This document shows, piece by piece, positions 10,377 to 22,597 of a stretch of DNA of 64,000 nucleotides (position 1 is the stretch's first letter; every line of letters starts with the position of its first letter). The position numbers and the translations under genes are program-made. The stretch is from Tulasnella sp. 424 (Eukaryota > Basidiomycota > Agaricomycetes > Cantharellales > Tulasnellaceae). The DNA is taken from positions 1-64,000 of the forward strand of contig WSUB01000038.1 of NCBI GenBank assembly GCA_019633425.1, read 5' to 3'. Under the pieces are notes generated by a model. The model did no database searches, was not told the DNA's origin, and worked only from the letters and a program-made list of their open reading frames with translations.

Positions 10377-13142
10377 ATGACTGCCCGTCAAGAACATATA
10401 CCTACCTTTCCTCCCGAATTCGGTGAGGATAAGGGAGAATTTTTCCTTCACTACGACAAGATTCAGGACGAATTGGACGAAGAGATGTAAGTTTCCCCCT
10501 AGCTCGTCCTTAGCTACCACTTCTAATTACTCTTTTGTGTTGTGCAGGGTCAATAGGTTGAAAGAAAATCTCGATGGACTGCTCGTCTTCGTACGCTATC
10601 TCTCTTTGGAACGCTATCGCCGCACTCACAATCTGGTAAAGGCTGGTTTATTTGCAGGTGTCAACACGGCATTCCTAGCCATGACGCTAAGCCTCATGCA
10701 GCCAAATCCACTTGATGACATAAGTTCCCTCCTTCAACAACTCATTCAGGGCTTCAAGTCCTTTACGCTCCCGTCTATCACCTTCATCCCGGGATTCCAA
10801 GCCCTGGTCATCAACGGCCTCTTTGGTCTAAGTCTGTCTTCGGCAGTTTTCGCTTCCTTCTTTGCGGTTCTGGGAAAGCAGTGGCTCATGTTCTATCGGA
10901 ATAGAAATGGAGGAGGAGTCGATCAGCAACGCTGGGAACAGCTTAGGCGATCGATGGGTGCCGAGCGTTGGGGACTTGTCCCCGTGCTCGGAGTCGTGCT
11001 ACCCGTGTTCATCCAAGCTGCACTGGTCATTTTTACAGCAGGATTCGTGCTATACTTGAGAACGATGAGCGAGTTCTTATCCACTTTCGTTCTCGCCCCT
11101 CTCCTCGTCGCCATCTTCCTATCGCTACTCACGGTTGGGGTCAGCCTGTGGGATGATTCCTGCCCATTCAGGACCCCACTCTCGGAGCTCGTATTCAGGA
11201 TTCCGCGGCTCGCAGAAGCGCTTGGCCGTGCTATCCGCCAGGTTAGGGTGCACTTGTCTCACGTTCCGAAAAAGCTGCGCAAGCTCGAGCGGGTGGCAGG
11301 GCCGGTGACATGGCTGAGGAATAAATCTGCTCAGCGCAGTATTGGAGTCAACAAAATGGAAGAGGGTGAAGCAGTGGCAAGTGGCGTCTATAACCTATAC
11401 GACGATGAAAAGGGGAGCCCCGGGATTGACGTCGAGGTTCGGAGCGTCCAAGCAACCTCTGTTCCCCAAGATGTTGGTCGCCACCGCTCGGGAAGGGAAC
11501 GATGGAAATCGGTCATGCGAACCACGATTTGGAGGAGACGCCGAGCAATGGTGAACCCAAAGGCTGGGTTCTGGGGTCTAATTCGAGGATTCCAGTGGAG
11601 AAGGAAGATCGAAGAGGAGCGGGTTCTGCAGGTGGAGTCAATCATGCGTGTTATAAGGATCTCGGAGGACCCGAAGGCATTGTATCACGCGGCGCTAAAC
11701 TTACGATCTATCACGGATCTCGAGCTTCTCGAGTTGGTCTGCGACGACGAGGATACAACTCGCGGTCTTCGCGAGTGTTACCTCGAAGCCCTCGAGGACC
11801 TCGAGAAAAGGCATTCCTCTACCAAAACTCGCGAAATTCTGCTTCGGGAGACGCTCGGGTTCGGCACTGCTTTCTTTCATACAGCGCTTTCAGCCGAATC
11901 CTTCGATGATTTCATTGATATCATCGGAAAAAAAAGTGCTGATCTTCCGCTAATTACCTCGGAAATGTCGCCGCAGGCCGCTCACATTGCCGGAGATATC
12001 TGTCGGGACGCACAAACCTTCTTGCGGAAGTTCATGAACTTGCAACTACACCGACTTGGAGCTCAACCCGTGGCGCTGACGACCACCGCCCTAGCTGCCA
12101 ATGCATTTTGGTATGCTATCAATGGAATCTCTCACAGTCAAGACGTCGTCTACGGAGATAGGTTTCGATTAGCTCTCGTCCACAGCGAGCTATCTTGGGC
12201 TGGTCTTGGGCTGTTGGCATCCGCTAGCAACCTCTCCTGCCGGTTCCACGATGCCAGAAAGAGGAAGCCTTACGGGATGGAAGAGTTGGAATGGTGTCGC
12301 TCTGCATTTCTGCGTGTACGGGAGGTTTATCATTTGTGAGTGACCGCTTTACGACGGGTCGGGCAACATGCATGTCTAATCACTTTTGTCACACCAAGGT
12401 CTGTGCCGACTGAAAGACTTGCCGTTGCCATTAATGCCGCTTTAATCAGCGGTAAAAACCTCGAGAGCAACGCAATTCTGTTCAAGTTTGCCTGGAGGCT
12501 ATTTACCAGGGATGACAACGGAGATAAAGCTTTCGTCAAATTGGCGGAACAAGCACTGTCTGCCGGACGACACCTTATTTGCGCCATCGAGAAGTCAATT
12601 AGGTTCTCAAAAGGAGGAAAGAAATATTTAGCCGCCAGGGAAATGTGTTTCAAAGCGATGATTGAAATATGGGCCCGAGAGGAGGGGAAATTAAGTATGA
12701 TGGTTTCTCTTATCGAGCCTGTCGCCAGAACTGACACACTGCGTGACGTAGAACTTTGAAAGGCGTAGTGTGGAGGCAACAGCTCATGCTTATGACGGCA
12801 ACGGCTCACATGACATACATTATGGATCTTAAAGGGCCAGTCAACGAGGAAGAGAATGCGTATGCGAAAGGGATGATGGAGCAAATACGGGACGTGCAGA
12901 TACAAAGCTTACGGACCGCCCTCGCCATGGGAAAGGAGTACGCCGATGCAAAGCGAGCGTTCGAAGAGGCCTTTTCGAAATTCGGTCTTTATGACAGTCA
13001 AGCGCAAGTGATTTCCGACGACAGGTTAGTAAATGACATAAGCCGATACAAGATTTCCACTAATCAAGGACCAAAACTTGAAAGCACGTTGATAATTTCC
13101 TTGGACGACCCTGCCAGTAACCTACATGCTTTAAACACATAA
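10377..13142 (+). pseudogene. DUF6535 membrane protein, copy 2 (frameshifted exon 4)
   Basis: Exons 10377-10486, 10548-10590, 10642-12335, 12399-12694, 12752-13024 and 13085-13142. The four-segment membrane domain and the long soluble region are intact (FFAVLGKQW, RSMGAERW, GISHSQDVVYG). Exon 4 is 296 bases, while every other paralogue has a multiple of three (297, 300, 306 or 405). One base is missing near 12668, where paralogues read GAx-xAT-ATG. With the usual splice the frame stops two codons after the exon 4-5 junction, giving about 716 residues. Intron retention would instead add a different tail ending at 12759. Exons 5 and 6 downstream remain open in their own frame, so the lesion is recent. 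It may still produce a truncated protein. Confidence 0.7.
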
Positions 13143-13480
13143 TTTTAAACTAGGCCGCACTTGACGTGTTGCCGATGCCCTGAAGTACGACGCCAAATCC
13201 CTTTCCATCCTCCCCACTAGTAGCAACCTCGTAGCCTAGCCCACCCGCTGGATAAGATTAGTCGCATATTCTACGACCATGTCGTAATATAAAAGGGGGA
13301 ACGTAAGAGTCAAGGTTGAGACTTTCACTCCTTGCCTCCTCAAATATCCAACCCTGGGAAGGTTGAATTACAAAGTGTCGACCGCACGCCACCGAAGAAG
13401 CTCCTTGCAGTCTTCCTGAAGTTCCGGATCTTCGACCACTATCGTTACAGGTGTGTTGAGGACGTGGCTCCAACCTATGA
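13143..13480. other. 3' flank of DUF6535 copy 2
   Basis: No gene seen. Short open frames here have no counterpart in the other cassettes. Confidence 0.3.
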
Positions 13481-13850
13481 CTCCGTTTTGGAAGAATATT
13501 GTTAGAGGGGTGAGGGGTTATGCTGGTGAGGCGGAATTCTCAGAGAGGCTGTAGAAGTGCCCTCTCTGCCGGTCTTGAGGCGTCAGTTGCAGGAGGCCGC
13601 GTCGAACCCCAAGCCACCGTGTGCGAGGGCCCAGACTCTCCGAGCGTCCCATTGGCGACGGCCAGTTGCTTCTACGCCCGTCCGACCAAGCCTCCAAATA
13701 GCGTCTTCCTTGCTTTCCCTCCAATCTCTGAGAGACCTTTCGAACCCTTGCCGATATTCGAAAATGAGATTCGCAGTGGTGAGCGTCTCTTTCTGAACTC
13801 GTTGCCGAGGCTCGCCAATCTTGGAAGCCAGCCGGCACATTCGGACACGT
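13481..13850. repeat. Eroded block X, copy d (short)
   Basis: A truncated copy of block X. It contains the GCGTCGAACCCCAAGCCACCG segment shared with 32008-32033 and 26995-27030, and an RPFEPLPIFENEIRSGERLF peptide matching copy c. It is the only thing between DUF6535 copies 2 and 3 apart from promoter flank, so a C2H2-DHHC pair was lost from, or never present in, this round. Confidence 0.45.
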
Positions 13851-14423
13851 TGATTAGGAGTTACTTTTATTATTGTTATAATTCCTTTATAGTATATATA
13901 TATATGTGTATATATGTACACGCAAATATTCTTCAACGAAAGCCATTAGACTAGCAACTCGTGGCCATTGGACCCGGCTCAGACTTGCATCATCACGCCC
14001 CTAATGACGGTTGCTGTGGACGAGCGCACCCAGAGCGCGCCTTGGGCTCTTGACGGTTTCCAAGGCCCAATATTGTTGTCCCGGACGCTCGTTTCGGCCT
14101 CAGCATAAAGCAAGCGGACCGTGTTTCGAGTCTCCTTGATTGGTCAGACGGGGCTGGCGGGGTTAGTTGTCCGAAGCTTCTCCGCCGCCGAAAACAGCCC
14201 AACGGCGTGCATCCGCCCGCCATGAGGTTTCAGCCATCGTTCTCCACAGAGTAATATATCGCTGTTGCACGCGTCTTTCCCGAGGCCGGGATCCCTGGAT
14301 ATGGCAATGCAAACACGCGAGGCAAACGCTCGTAAAAATTCGTATGTGGCTTTTCACCGAGTTTGTGGCTTTTGACCACGTTTGCGCTGGAAGGCTAGGT
14401 GGCTTATATGCTGTCGAGCTCGC
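13851..14423. other. Upstream flank of DUF6535 copy 3
   Basis: Starts with a (TA)n tract (13889-13915). The remainder is alignable to other DUF6535 upstream flanks. No gene seen. Confidence 0.35.
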
Positions 14424-14450
14424 TAGATTTGGATTTATTACTTGGGACGC
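14424..14450 (+). promoter_or_regulatory. Conserved upstream element of DUF6535 copy 3
   Basis: GATTTGGATTTATTACTTGG, ending 162 bases before the ATG. Same element and spacing as the paralogues. Confidence 0.4.
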
Positions 14451-14611
14451 TAACGCGTGGCATTCCCATGGCTCCAGGCAGCTACTATTAGCCGCATGCG
14501 AATATAGTAGTTCGACAGCAACTCTCAACTGGACCGTCGAAACCCAGTAACGCCCCTTCTACCGCTCTTATGCTAGCAATACTTCCAGAGTTACCTTCGA
14601 CCTTATCGGTC

Positions 14612-17514
14612 ATGGCTGGTCGCCAGGATCATATACCAGCTTTTCCTCCAGAATTCGGCGAGGATAAGGGAGAGTTCTTCTCCCACTACGACAAGATTCA
14701 AGATGAATTGGACGAAGAGATGTAAGATACCTTTTTCGGCTATCTCGTCCTTGGATATCAGTTTTAATGATTCTTTCGTGTTGTGCAGGGTCAAGAGGTT
14801 GAAGGAGAATCTCGATGGAATCCTTGTCTTCGTATGGAATCGCGCATCATCGAAACGCTGTCGACGTACTGACGGTCCGGTAAAGGCTGGTTTATTTGCA
14901 GGCGTCAACTCGGCATTCCTAGCCATCACACTAGCCCTCATGCAGCCAGATCCCCTTGATGACATCAGTTCCCTCCTTCAACAAATCATCCAGGGCTTCA
15001 AGTCCGTTACCCAACTCCCGTCTATCACTTTCACCCCATCACTCCGAGCCCTTATCATCAACGGCCTCTTCGGTCTAAGCCTGGCCTCGGCACTTTTTGC
15101 CTCGTTCTTCGCGGTTCTAGGAAAGCAATGGCTCATGTTCTATCGCAATAGAAGTGGAGGAGGAGTCGATCAACAACGCTGGGAGCAATTGAGGCGATCT
15201 CTGGGCGCCGAGCGTTGGGGACTCGTCGTCGCGCTTGAGGTCGCGCTACCCGTGTTCATCCAAACCGCACTGGTTATTTTCACCCTTGCCTTCGTGCTGT
15301 TTTTGAGAACGATGAGCGAACCCTTGTCCAATTTCGTCCTCGTCCCGCTCCTTGTCACCATCTTCCTATCGTTCCTCACGGTTGGATTCAGCCTGTGGGA
15401 TTATTCCTGCCCATTCAGAACCCCACTCTCGGAGATTGTATTTAGGATTCCACGGATCCTATCAGCCATTGCCCGGGGTATGCGCAAGGTCAAGGTGCGG
15501 GAGTGGATGAGGAAACAACGTGCTCTCCGCAACCAAGAATCCGGCAAAGGAGATGGTGGTGAAGTGGTGGCTAGAAGGCTCAACAGCCAATACGACGAAG
15601 AAAAGGGGAACACCGATGTTGATGTTAAGGATCGGAGCGCCCGGACATCCCCTGTTCCACAAGACGCTAGCCAACACCACCAGGGAACCGAACGATGGAG
15701 ATCGCTCGTCAACACCGTAATGTTGAAACACCGCCAGGCACCGGTGAAGCCAAGGGCAGGGTTTGGGGGTATGGTTCGGGGACTCCTGTTGACGATACGT
15801 CGGGCAATGATGAACCCAGAGGCGAGGGTTTGGGATATCATTCAAGGATTCAAGTGGGGAAGGGAGATCGAAGAGGAGCAGGTTCTGCATGTCGTGTCAA
15901 TCATGCGCGTGATCCGGGTTTCAGAGGACCCAACGGCGTTGTATCACGCAGCGTTAAACCTGCGATCAATCACGGATCAAAAGCTGCTCGCGTTGGTCTG
16001 CGTCGACGAGAGTACAACGCGTGGCCTTCGCGAGTGTTACCTCGAAGTCCTGGAGGACCTCGATAGGAAGCTTCCCTCTGCTAAACCGCCCAAAAGTCTG
16101 CTTCGGGAGACGCTCGGGTTTGGTACTGCTCTCTTTCACGTCGCGCTTTCAGCCGAATCCTTCGACGACTTCGTAACGATCATCGGGAAGAAAGGCGCCT
16201 TTCTTCCGCTAACCACCACCGAAATGTCGGACCAGACCGCGGAGATTACCGGAGAAACCTGTAGGCATGCACAAACCTTCTTGCGGAGGTTCATGAATCT
16301 GCAATTTCGTCGGCTTGGGGCTCAACCTGTGGCCCTGACGTCCACCACCCTGGCCGTCAATGCGCTTTGGTACGCTATCAATGGAATTCCTCACAGTCAG
16401 GACATCGTCTACGGAGATAGATTTCGAGACGCCCTCGCCTCCAGCGACGTATCTTGGGCCGGTCTTGCGCTGTTGGCATCCGTTAGCAACATTCCCTGCG
16501 AGTTCGAGGATGTCCGACAGAGGAAGCCGTACGGGATCCAAGAACTAGAGTGGTGTCGCCTTGCCTTTATGCATGTAAGATCCGCTTATCACTTGTAAGT
16601 GATTCTCCTTATGATATGTTCGGTGACATGTGGATGCTAACAAAATTTCTGTCCTACCAAGGTCTAGGCCCACTGAAAGACTCGCCGAAGCCATTCGTAC
16701 TTCTTTAAGCAGTGGGACGAACTTCGAGACCAATACACTCTTGTTCAAGTTTGCTTGGAAACTGTTTACGAGAGATGACGACGGAGATAGAACTCTCGTT
16801 ACACTGGGGGAGCAGGCACTCACTGCGGGACAACACCTCATCTGTGCCATCGAGAAGTCAATTCGGTCCTCAAAAAAATATGAACCAAAAGACGATCAAA
16901 AACCCGACCAAGCAGACGATCAAAACGACGATCACGCAGGCGAACAAGACGAACATCGAAGAGATGATGAAAAGGACGCTCGCAAATATCAAAAGTATGC
17001 GGACGCTAGAGCAATGTGTTTCAAAGCTATGATGGAGCATATGGGCCCGAGAGGGGGGGAAATTAAGTATGACTGTCCGCCTTGTCGCGGTAACGTTCCC
17101 TGTAAGAACTGACGTCTTGCGTGGCCTAGGACTTTGAAAGCAGTAGCGTGGAGGCAAAGACTCGTGCTTATGACGGCGACCGCTTACATGAAGTATATTA
17201 TGGATATTCAAGGGCGTAGCAACAAGGAAGAAAATGCGCATGCCAAGGGCTTTATGGAACAAATCCGGGAGGCGCAGCCGCAAGGTTTGCGAACCCTCCT
17301 CACTATGGGTAAAGAATACGCCGATGCAAAACGGGAATTTGAAGCGACCTTTTCGAGATTTGGCCTTCACGATAGTGCAGGGTTGGTGGTGTCTGGCGAC
17401 AGGTCAGTAGATCACATACGTCGATCGAAGATTCTTACTAATCACAAGACCGAAATTTGAAAAAGTGCATCGACAACTTCTGTGGACGATTCTTCTAGTG
17501 ATATACACGCTTAA
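14612..17514 (+). CDS. DUF6535 membrane protein, copy 3
   Basis: Predicted 862-aa protein; exons 14612-14721, 14789-14831, 14886-16594, 16662-17066, 17130-17402 and 17466-17514. It has the DUF6535 membrane domain (AGLFAGVNSAFLAITLALM, FFAVLGKQWLMFYR, RSLGAERWG, DYSCPFRTPLSE) and the conserved soluble region (SITDQKLLALVC, GIPHSQDIVYG). Exon 4 is 405 bases against 297-306 in the sister genes because of an in-frame, highly charged Asp/Lys/Gln-rich insertion after IEKSIRSS (about 16873-17000). The last intron is supported because the same donor and acceptor give a matching S-A-x-T-x-S tail in copies 4 and 5; without it the frame would end at 17460. Reading frame intact. Unknown function; likely an integral membrane protein with a large soluble face. 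Confidence 0.75.
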
Positions 17515-17570
17515 GTACTATGATCCCAAAGTAGCCCGTAATCTATTTGTTGTTTTGTGTTGTTCAGTAT

Positions 17571-18345
17571 TCTTGTCTTCCCTAACGTCTTGGGCACCGC
17601 CGTTGCCGCTCTCCTTGGTCCCGGAGGGTTCCTCCAACCAGTTGCAGCTCTCTCCCCGCTCGGCTTGCCACCGGTACCAGGTCCGTCATCCTTCTCGTCT
17701 TCGTCTTCCTCGAGGAAAGGATTCGACCCAAATTCTCCCGTAAGAGAATTGGATGATGGTGTAGTGGGTGGTGCGAAGCGGGCGACGGGGCTTGATGAAG
17801 GGTGTCGACTGCGTCGAGTTTGCGCCTGGAGCGGGAGAGTTGACCGAATGATCCGGGAACGGTGAACGGCCAGATCGAGAAGTTGAGGGCGATCGGGTCA
17901 TTGAGATGAAAGCCCTGGACGTCGGGGAGTGAGGCCGCTGCTTGCTCGGGGATGGAGAACCTGCGGGTTACGGTGAAAGGGGGTTTCTTGATCCAGCAGC
18001 GTGAAATATTAGCTCACTGCCATCGGGAGACGGAGGGAAAGGAGTTGGAGATGGAGGCTCTTCTCGGAGTCCGCCGATGGTACGGAACCGTCGGAATCCG
18101 TAAGCTGGAGGTGGCGGTTCACCTGGGTTAATCGACTTCCGAACGGTCGGGAAGAGCATCGGAAAGAGTTGGGTCTGATATATCGGTTGCAGGTCTCATT
18201 TCTCTAGTGGTTGGGTCGATTTGGTGGTACTTTGGCTGATTAGTGGGTTGGGTGGCAAAAAATTTGGAACCGAAGGACCTGAGTCAGATGCCATTGTGAG
18301 TAAAAGGGGCGCGGCTATGAGGCGATCATGGCGTATCGGACGTAC
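17571..18345 (-). pseudogene. C2H2/Pro-Ser-rich gene, decayed copy B (5' truncated)
   Basis: Matches the 3' (Pro/Ser-rich) exon and part of the intron of the intact gene at 37533-38812; the CTTCTCGTCTTCGTCTTCCTC acidic-tail stretch and the GATCCAGCAGCGTG stretch are clear. Similarity stops abruptly at about 18345, inside the exon 1-2 intron region, exactly where the unrelated kinase-bearing segment starts. No zinc-finger exon remains and the long exon is frame-broken. Confidence 0.65.
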
Positions 18346-18378
18346 TTAAGTCGAGCTCATCTAGATGCACTTTTAATG

Positions 18379-18591
18379 TCATTTCCATTGACCTATGCAT
18401 AGTACACCCTTATACCATCCGTCACCTTTCTCCGCAGCATCCATCACTTCAGGTGTCCCCCTTCGTCCCCTTCCCCTTTCCTTCTCCTCGGCGAATCTCT
18501 TCTCCATCCCCATGTCAAGCCCTTCCGACCGCTCATCATATACACTCAGAATACGGCAGCCACCGCTGTGAACAACTCGCTCAGAATAGCC
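18379..18591 (-). other. Possible gene remnant (3' exon)
   Basis: An open minus-strand frame of about 70 codons ends at a TGA at 18379-18381, with a coherent charged sequence (SVYDERSEGLDMGMEKRF, then AEEKERGRGRRGTPEV). It lacks a credible start and upstream splice signals do not join it cleanly to an open exon, so it may be the last exon of a gene truncated at this junction. I do not recognise the family. Confidence 0.25.
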
Positions 18592-18824
18592 TCACGGATG
18601 TAAGCCCTTAGCTCCGGAGCAGCGGCTTACGTACCAACGTTCAGAAATCACTAACCTCCAACGGCAGTTCGTTATCCCATCGTAGCGGCGCGCAAAGGCG
18701 CCATCTCTCTGGCCAAGGGAAAAAGGGATCTAGATAATACTTGGTGCACAAATTCGAGCCACCGGTATCAATTTAGTTTTAAATTTAGGTACCACCGCTT
18801 ATCCAAGGGCGAAATTGTGTGAGG

Positions 18825-18839
18825 GTGTCAAAATGACAC
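18825..18839. repeat. Short perfect palindrome
   Basis: GTGTCA-AAA-TGACAC, flanked by AT-rich words (TTTTAAATTTAGG at about 18777 and CAAATTTAAAG at about 18842) that are partly inverted. Possibly a worn miniature element; no target duplication is visible. Confidence 0.25.
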
Positions 18840-19173
18840 TCAAATTTAAAGAGTTACAGGATCATACGGGTCCTCGGAATACCACCGTTCGGCGGAATAT
18901 CGCTCACATCTCAAGGCTGAGAGAGGGTTCTCACTTGAAATTTGGCATGGAGATACATCTTACTATTTAGTATGATATTTAGTCGCTGGATAGCCGGAAT
19001 GGGGTAAGTGGAGCTGAGGGCTGGTGTTGTGGGCCGGTGGGCCAGCCCAAATTTGAATGCCGGCCATTACGAGACATTGGATAACACTGCTCGTTAATGT
19101 CAGCCACCAACTATGTATGGCATCTGTATTTTACTACCATGCAAATTTGTTAGTGGAAATCGGCCTTGGTTGA

Positions 19174-19201
19174 TGAAATTCAGCGGACCAGCTGAACTTC
19201 A
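19174..19201. repeat. Imperfect hairpin
   Basis: Arms TGAAATTCAGC and GCTGAACTTCA with a 6-base spacer, one mismatch. No function can be assigned. Confidence 0.3.
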
Positions 19202-20056
19202 GCCATTTCCCCCAACCAGTCACGACGGGAACAAGCTCATTTTACAAGCAAGCTATTAATTTACAGCTGATTTGTGATTTAGATGACTTATAGAGTCTCT
19301 ATTGGTCACTTATTAGCTAGTGGCACAGTTGGAAGGGTGTCCGGTGAGGTATTCCGGGGAACGGTATCGTGCGTGAAATACCCCCACTTGACAGAATGAA
19401 CATAGCACCACCATAGCACCGCAAAACAAGTGAAAATTTGCGTCAGGTAATAGCTAAAGGGGTACGCTATGGTTTACAAAAGAAATGGTAGTGCCATCGC
19501 ATTTGGTTCCTGAGAAGTGAATGAAATGCGAATTGCGTTCCGGGGAGCCGTACGATCCTGTAGCCAATAAATTCGAGATACATACTGCTTATAATTAGCA
19601 ACTTCACACATGAGAATAACCTTATTATATGGGAGAGTCCCTCGTCTTAGAACGGAAGAAGGAAAATAAAGCGCGATAAGCATATTTGTCGATTTGGTAA
19701 TTGAGAGTACGCCGCACAGAGAATTATGCTACTTCATCCCAAACGGGTACCCAAGCAAACACGATGCTCTGTAAGTTAAGTGCGGCGAAACCCAACAGGA
19801 CGGACTAAGTAGGGCTAACAAAGCAGAGCTATGCAGAAAGGGCCGAGTCTGAATACGGAGTCGAGAAGTTTTCATTCAAACCGGATCGCCGGCGGTATGC
19901 ATCGGGATGACTGGCTTGGCGGGCTTGGCGAGCGGGCGATCGGGTGATTGCGGGTGTTCCCCGCGCCTGAAGAAAACCCTCCTCTCTGGCTTCGCCCTGC
20001 AACCTCTTGACCACTCTCCCCATTCCTTTGCCTCTTCGACTCGCCACCGTGTCAAC

Positions 20057-22597
20057 ATGTCGAATCCTCCTATGGCGACACTCGAATCAGAACTCGACGA
20101 CGTGACCAAAGGCATTGATGTTCTGCAAGTGGGATCTATAGCCGAAACTTCGTCCTGGCCTACGAAAACCAAGCTGTCTGCTGTAAGTACGATTAATGCA
20201 TTGACGTCTTGTGAACGTTTTCCTCACTGTCCCGTCATTGCAGCGAGACCTCTTGGCGGCTCTGTCAGAAAAGCGGTTATCCATTAGCGAAATAAAATTT
20301 ATCGGAGAGAGCTCCCGGGACGGTGGTGCGTACGGCGATGTCGTGGTGGCTACATTCGTCAAGACGGGTGGTAGTGGAGAAAAGGGAAGAAGAGTGGCCG
20401 TGAAGAAGCTGCGATTCGTTATAAATGGGGATATGACCGAGGAAAAGTTCCTTCGCGTATGTACTCCCACCCGCCGCTGCCTCTCGATCTGACTCAGTCC
20501 CCTGCAGGTATTTGTCAACGAACTGCGTGTCCTGAACAAGCTATCTCACCCCAATATTGTGGAGATCATCGGTTTTGTGGAAGACGTCAAAAATCGAATT
20601 GCCTGGCTAGTTTTCCCTTGGGAGGACAACGGCAACCTCCGGGAGTTCCTTCGTTCCGGCGAATGGGACATCCCCGAACGCGTGTCGCTGGTCCGTCTTG
20701 AAGACCCAGGGATTTGAACAGGAACTGACTTTCAATGTGTACTAGATTTTCGATGTTGCAACTGGACTCGAATACCTTCACACAAGTCAACCTCCTATCT
20801 GCCACGGTGACCTCAAATCGGTCAGTCTCGTGACACGCTATCCCTCGAATATATCCTGACATCAATTATTACTCAGTTAAATATCCTGGTCAATTCGTCA
20901 AATCGCGCTGTCATCACCGACTTCGGCTCGGCTCGCGTTATTCGACGAGCACAAGACGCCGGCGCCCCGCCAGCAACTCAACCAGCAACTTCAACGAGCA
21001 ATAAGGGTCCGGAAAGCAAGGACCTTCCTCAATTAACGATTACCACGTCCGATACCACACTTACGTTGACAGGTCCAGCCTGTTCGCTTCGTTGGTCACC
21101 ACCCGAGGTTTTGATGGGAGAATCGCTTGACCTGGCGACGGACATTTGGGGGCTGGGGTGGATTGCTTGGGAGGTGAGCTTGCAAGCACTATTCAGACGT
21201 GGCGATCCTTTGGCCCTTACTTACATGAATTGTTTCAGGCTACCACCGACCGTCACCCTTTCGAGGAGCTCACGAGAGACTGGGATATCACGATGAAAAT
21301 AGTTCAAGGCCAACTGCCATTAATCCGTGAACATACTCAACTTTCGCAGATCTATCGTCTCTGCAGTATAATGCAGAAATGTTGGAAGCCTGAACCGAAG
21401 GAACGACCATCCGCAACAGAATGCAGACAATCCCTTGGGTTGGTGGTAAGTGGGATACTACTCAAGTGAGACTCAGATGATGAGGTTCGTTTGAAACAGC
21501 CAAGGGCCATTCCAGCGGTGAAGAGCGGGGAGGAATGCAAGATTCGGTCCGCGGCCCTCTTACTACAAGTCGGGGAAATGCATCGTTTGCAGGGCCGGCG
21601 GGAAGAAGCTTCAGAGGCGTTCAATCAGGGGTTGACCATTGCTCGGTTGGCTGGCGATCAAAGGACTGTAGGAGGCATATTGGTCCGGCTGGCAGAGAAT
21701 GACCGAGCGCAGTACAAGTACGTCGAAGCAGAGGGGTCGTATACCCAAGCGCTGGCCATCTTTGAGAGCATCAGGGCTGATCAAGAGGTCGATTGGGGCC
21801 GACTGGACGCATTGCGTGGGCTTGGGAACGTCCAGCGAGCGCGGTCCAAGTACGTCGACGCAGAGGCGTCTTACACCCAGGTGCTGACCATCTGTGAGAA
21901 CATCGGGGATGACCTGGGTCAAGCGAACGCATTGCTTGGGCTTGGGGACCTCCAGCGAACGCTGTCCAAGTACCCCGAAGCAGAAGCGTCGTTCACCCAA
22001 GCGCTGGCCGTCTACGAGCGCATCAGGGAGGACCTGGGCCGAGCAAACACATTGGATGGGCTTGGGGACGTCCAGCGAGTGCAGTCCAAGTACGCCGAAG
22101 CAGAAGCGTCGTACACCCAAGCGCTGACCATCTCCGAGGACATCGGGTATGACCTGGGTCGAGCGAACGCATTGCGTGGGCTTGGGTACGTCCAGCGAGA
22201 GTGGTTCAAGTACGTCGAAGCAGAGGCGTCGTACACCCAAGCGCTGGCCATCTGCGAGAACATCGGGGATGACCTGGGTCGAGCGAACGCATTGGATGGC
22301 CTTGGGGACGTCCAGCGAGCGCGGTCCAAGTACGCTGAAGCAGAGGCGTCGTACCAGCAAGCGCTGCCCATCTACAGGAGCATCGGGGGTAACCTGGGCC
22401 GAGTGAACTGCTCTTTGCAGCTCGCTCAAATACAGATTACCCAAGCTCGGTATGCGGAAGCACAGACCTTCATTAACGATGCTGCAATGATCTCGGAACG
22501 AATTGGCTACGGATTGGGCAAGAGACTTGCGAAACAGCTTCTGGAGGTAGTCGTTGGAGCGGAGAAATTGTCAACCGAGCCACCATCTATGCCCTAG
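20057..22597 (+). CDS. Protein kinase-TPR fusion protein
   Basis: Predicted 732-aa protein; exons 20057-20182, 20244-20456, 20508-20690, 20746-20820, 20877-21173, 21239-21445 and 21500-22597, all in frame. Residues about 58-365 form a TKL-like kinase domain: a glycine-rich loop (GESSRDGGAYGDV), VAVKKL with Lys96, helix-C Glu118, a catalytic loop HGDLKSLN with Asp196, Lys198 and Asn201, and DFG at Asp214. All key residues are present, so activity is expected. Residues about 375-730 are tetratricopeptide repeats of exactly 40 residues (KYxEAEASYTQALxI..I), in a single exon. Kinase-TPR fusions fit a signalling scaffold or receptor-like role; the ligand is unknown. The ATG at 20057 is preferred over an upstream in-frame ATG at 19907 because of its context (AAC-ATG). 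The gene lies in a segment that interrupts the DUF6535 array. Confidence 0.85.
21715..22446 (+). repeat. Tandem 120-bp TPR-encoding repeats
   Basis: Six consecutive units with an exact 120-bp period (unit starts near 21847, 21967, 22087, 22207 and 22327, the first being slightly longer), plus a diverged seventh. Words such as GCAGAGGCGTCGTACACCCA and TGGGCTTGGGGACGTCCAGC recur almost unchanged, so the units were duplicated or homogenised recently. The periodicity also creates a long antisense open frame that is not a gene. Confidence 0.9.

Larger units (their letters stand above)
18592..20056. other. Intergenic, kinase upstream region
   Basis: No gene seen. It holds two small palindromic structures (18825-18839 and 19174-19201) in an AT-rich stretch, and ends with the 5' flank of the kinase gene. 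Confidence 0.35.

Noticed and set aside
10423..12339. Single long open frame as the whole of DUF6535 copy 2
   Set aside because: Its first codons read through two introns in a wrong frame; the conserved ATG at 10377 and the exon 1-2-3 junctions give the family N-terminus.
21611..22444. 277-codon minus-strand open frame
   Set aside because: It is antisense to the TPR repeats; the exact 120-bp period keeps the shadow frame open. The plus strand has the kinase-TPR protein with full domain logic.
21847..22446. Regular repeats as a possible CRISPR array
   Set aside because: The repeats are contiguous 120-bp coding units without spacers, in a eukaryotic gene.
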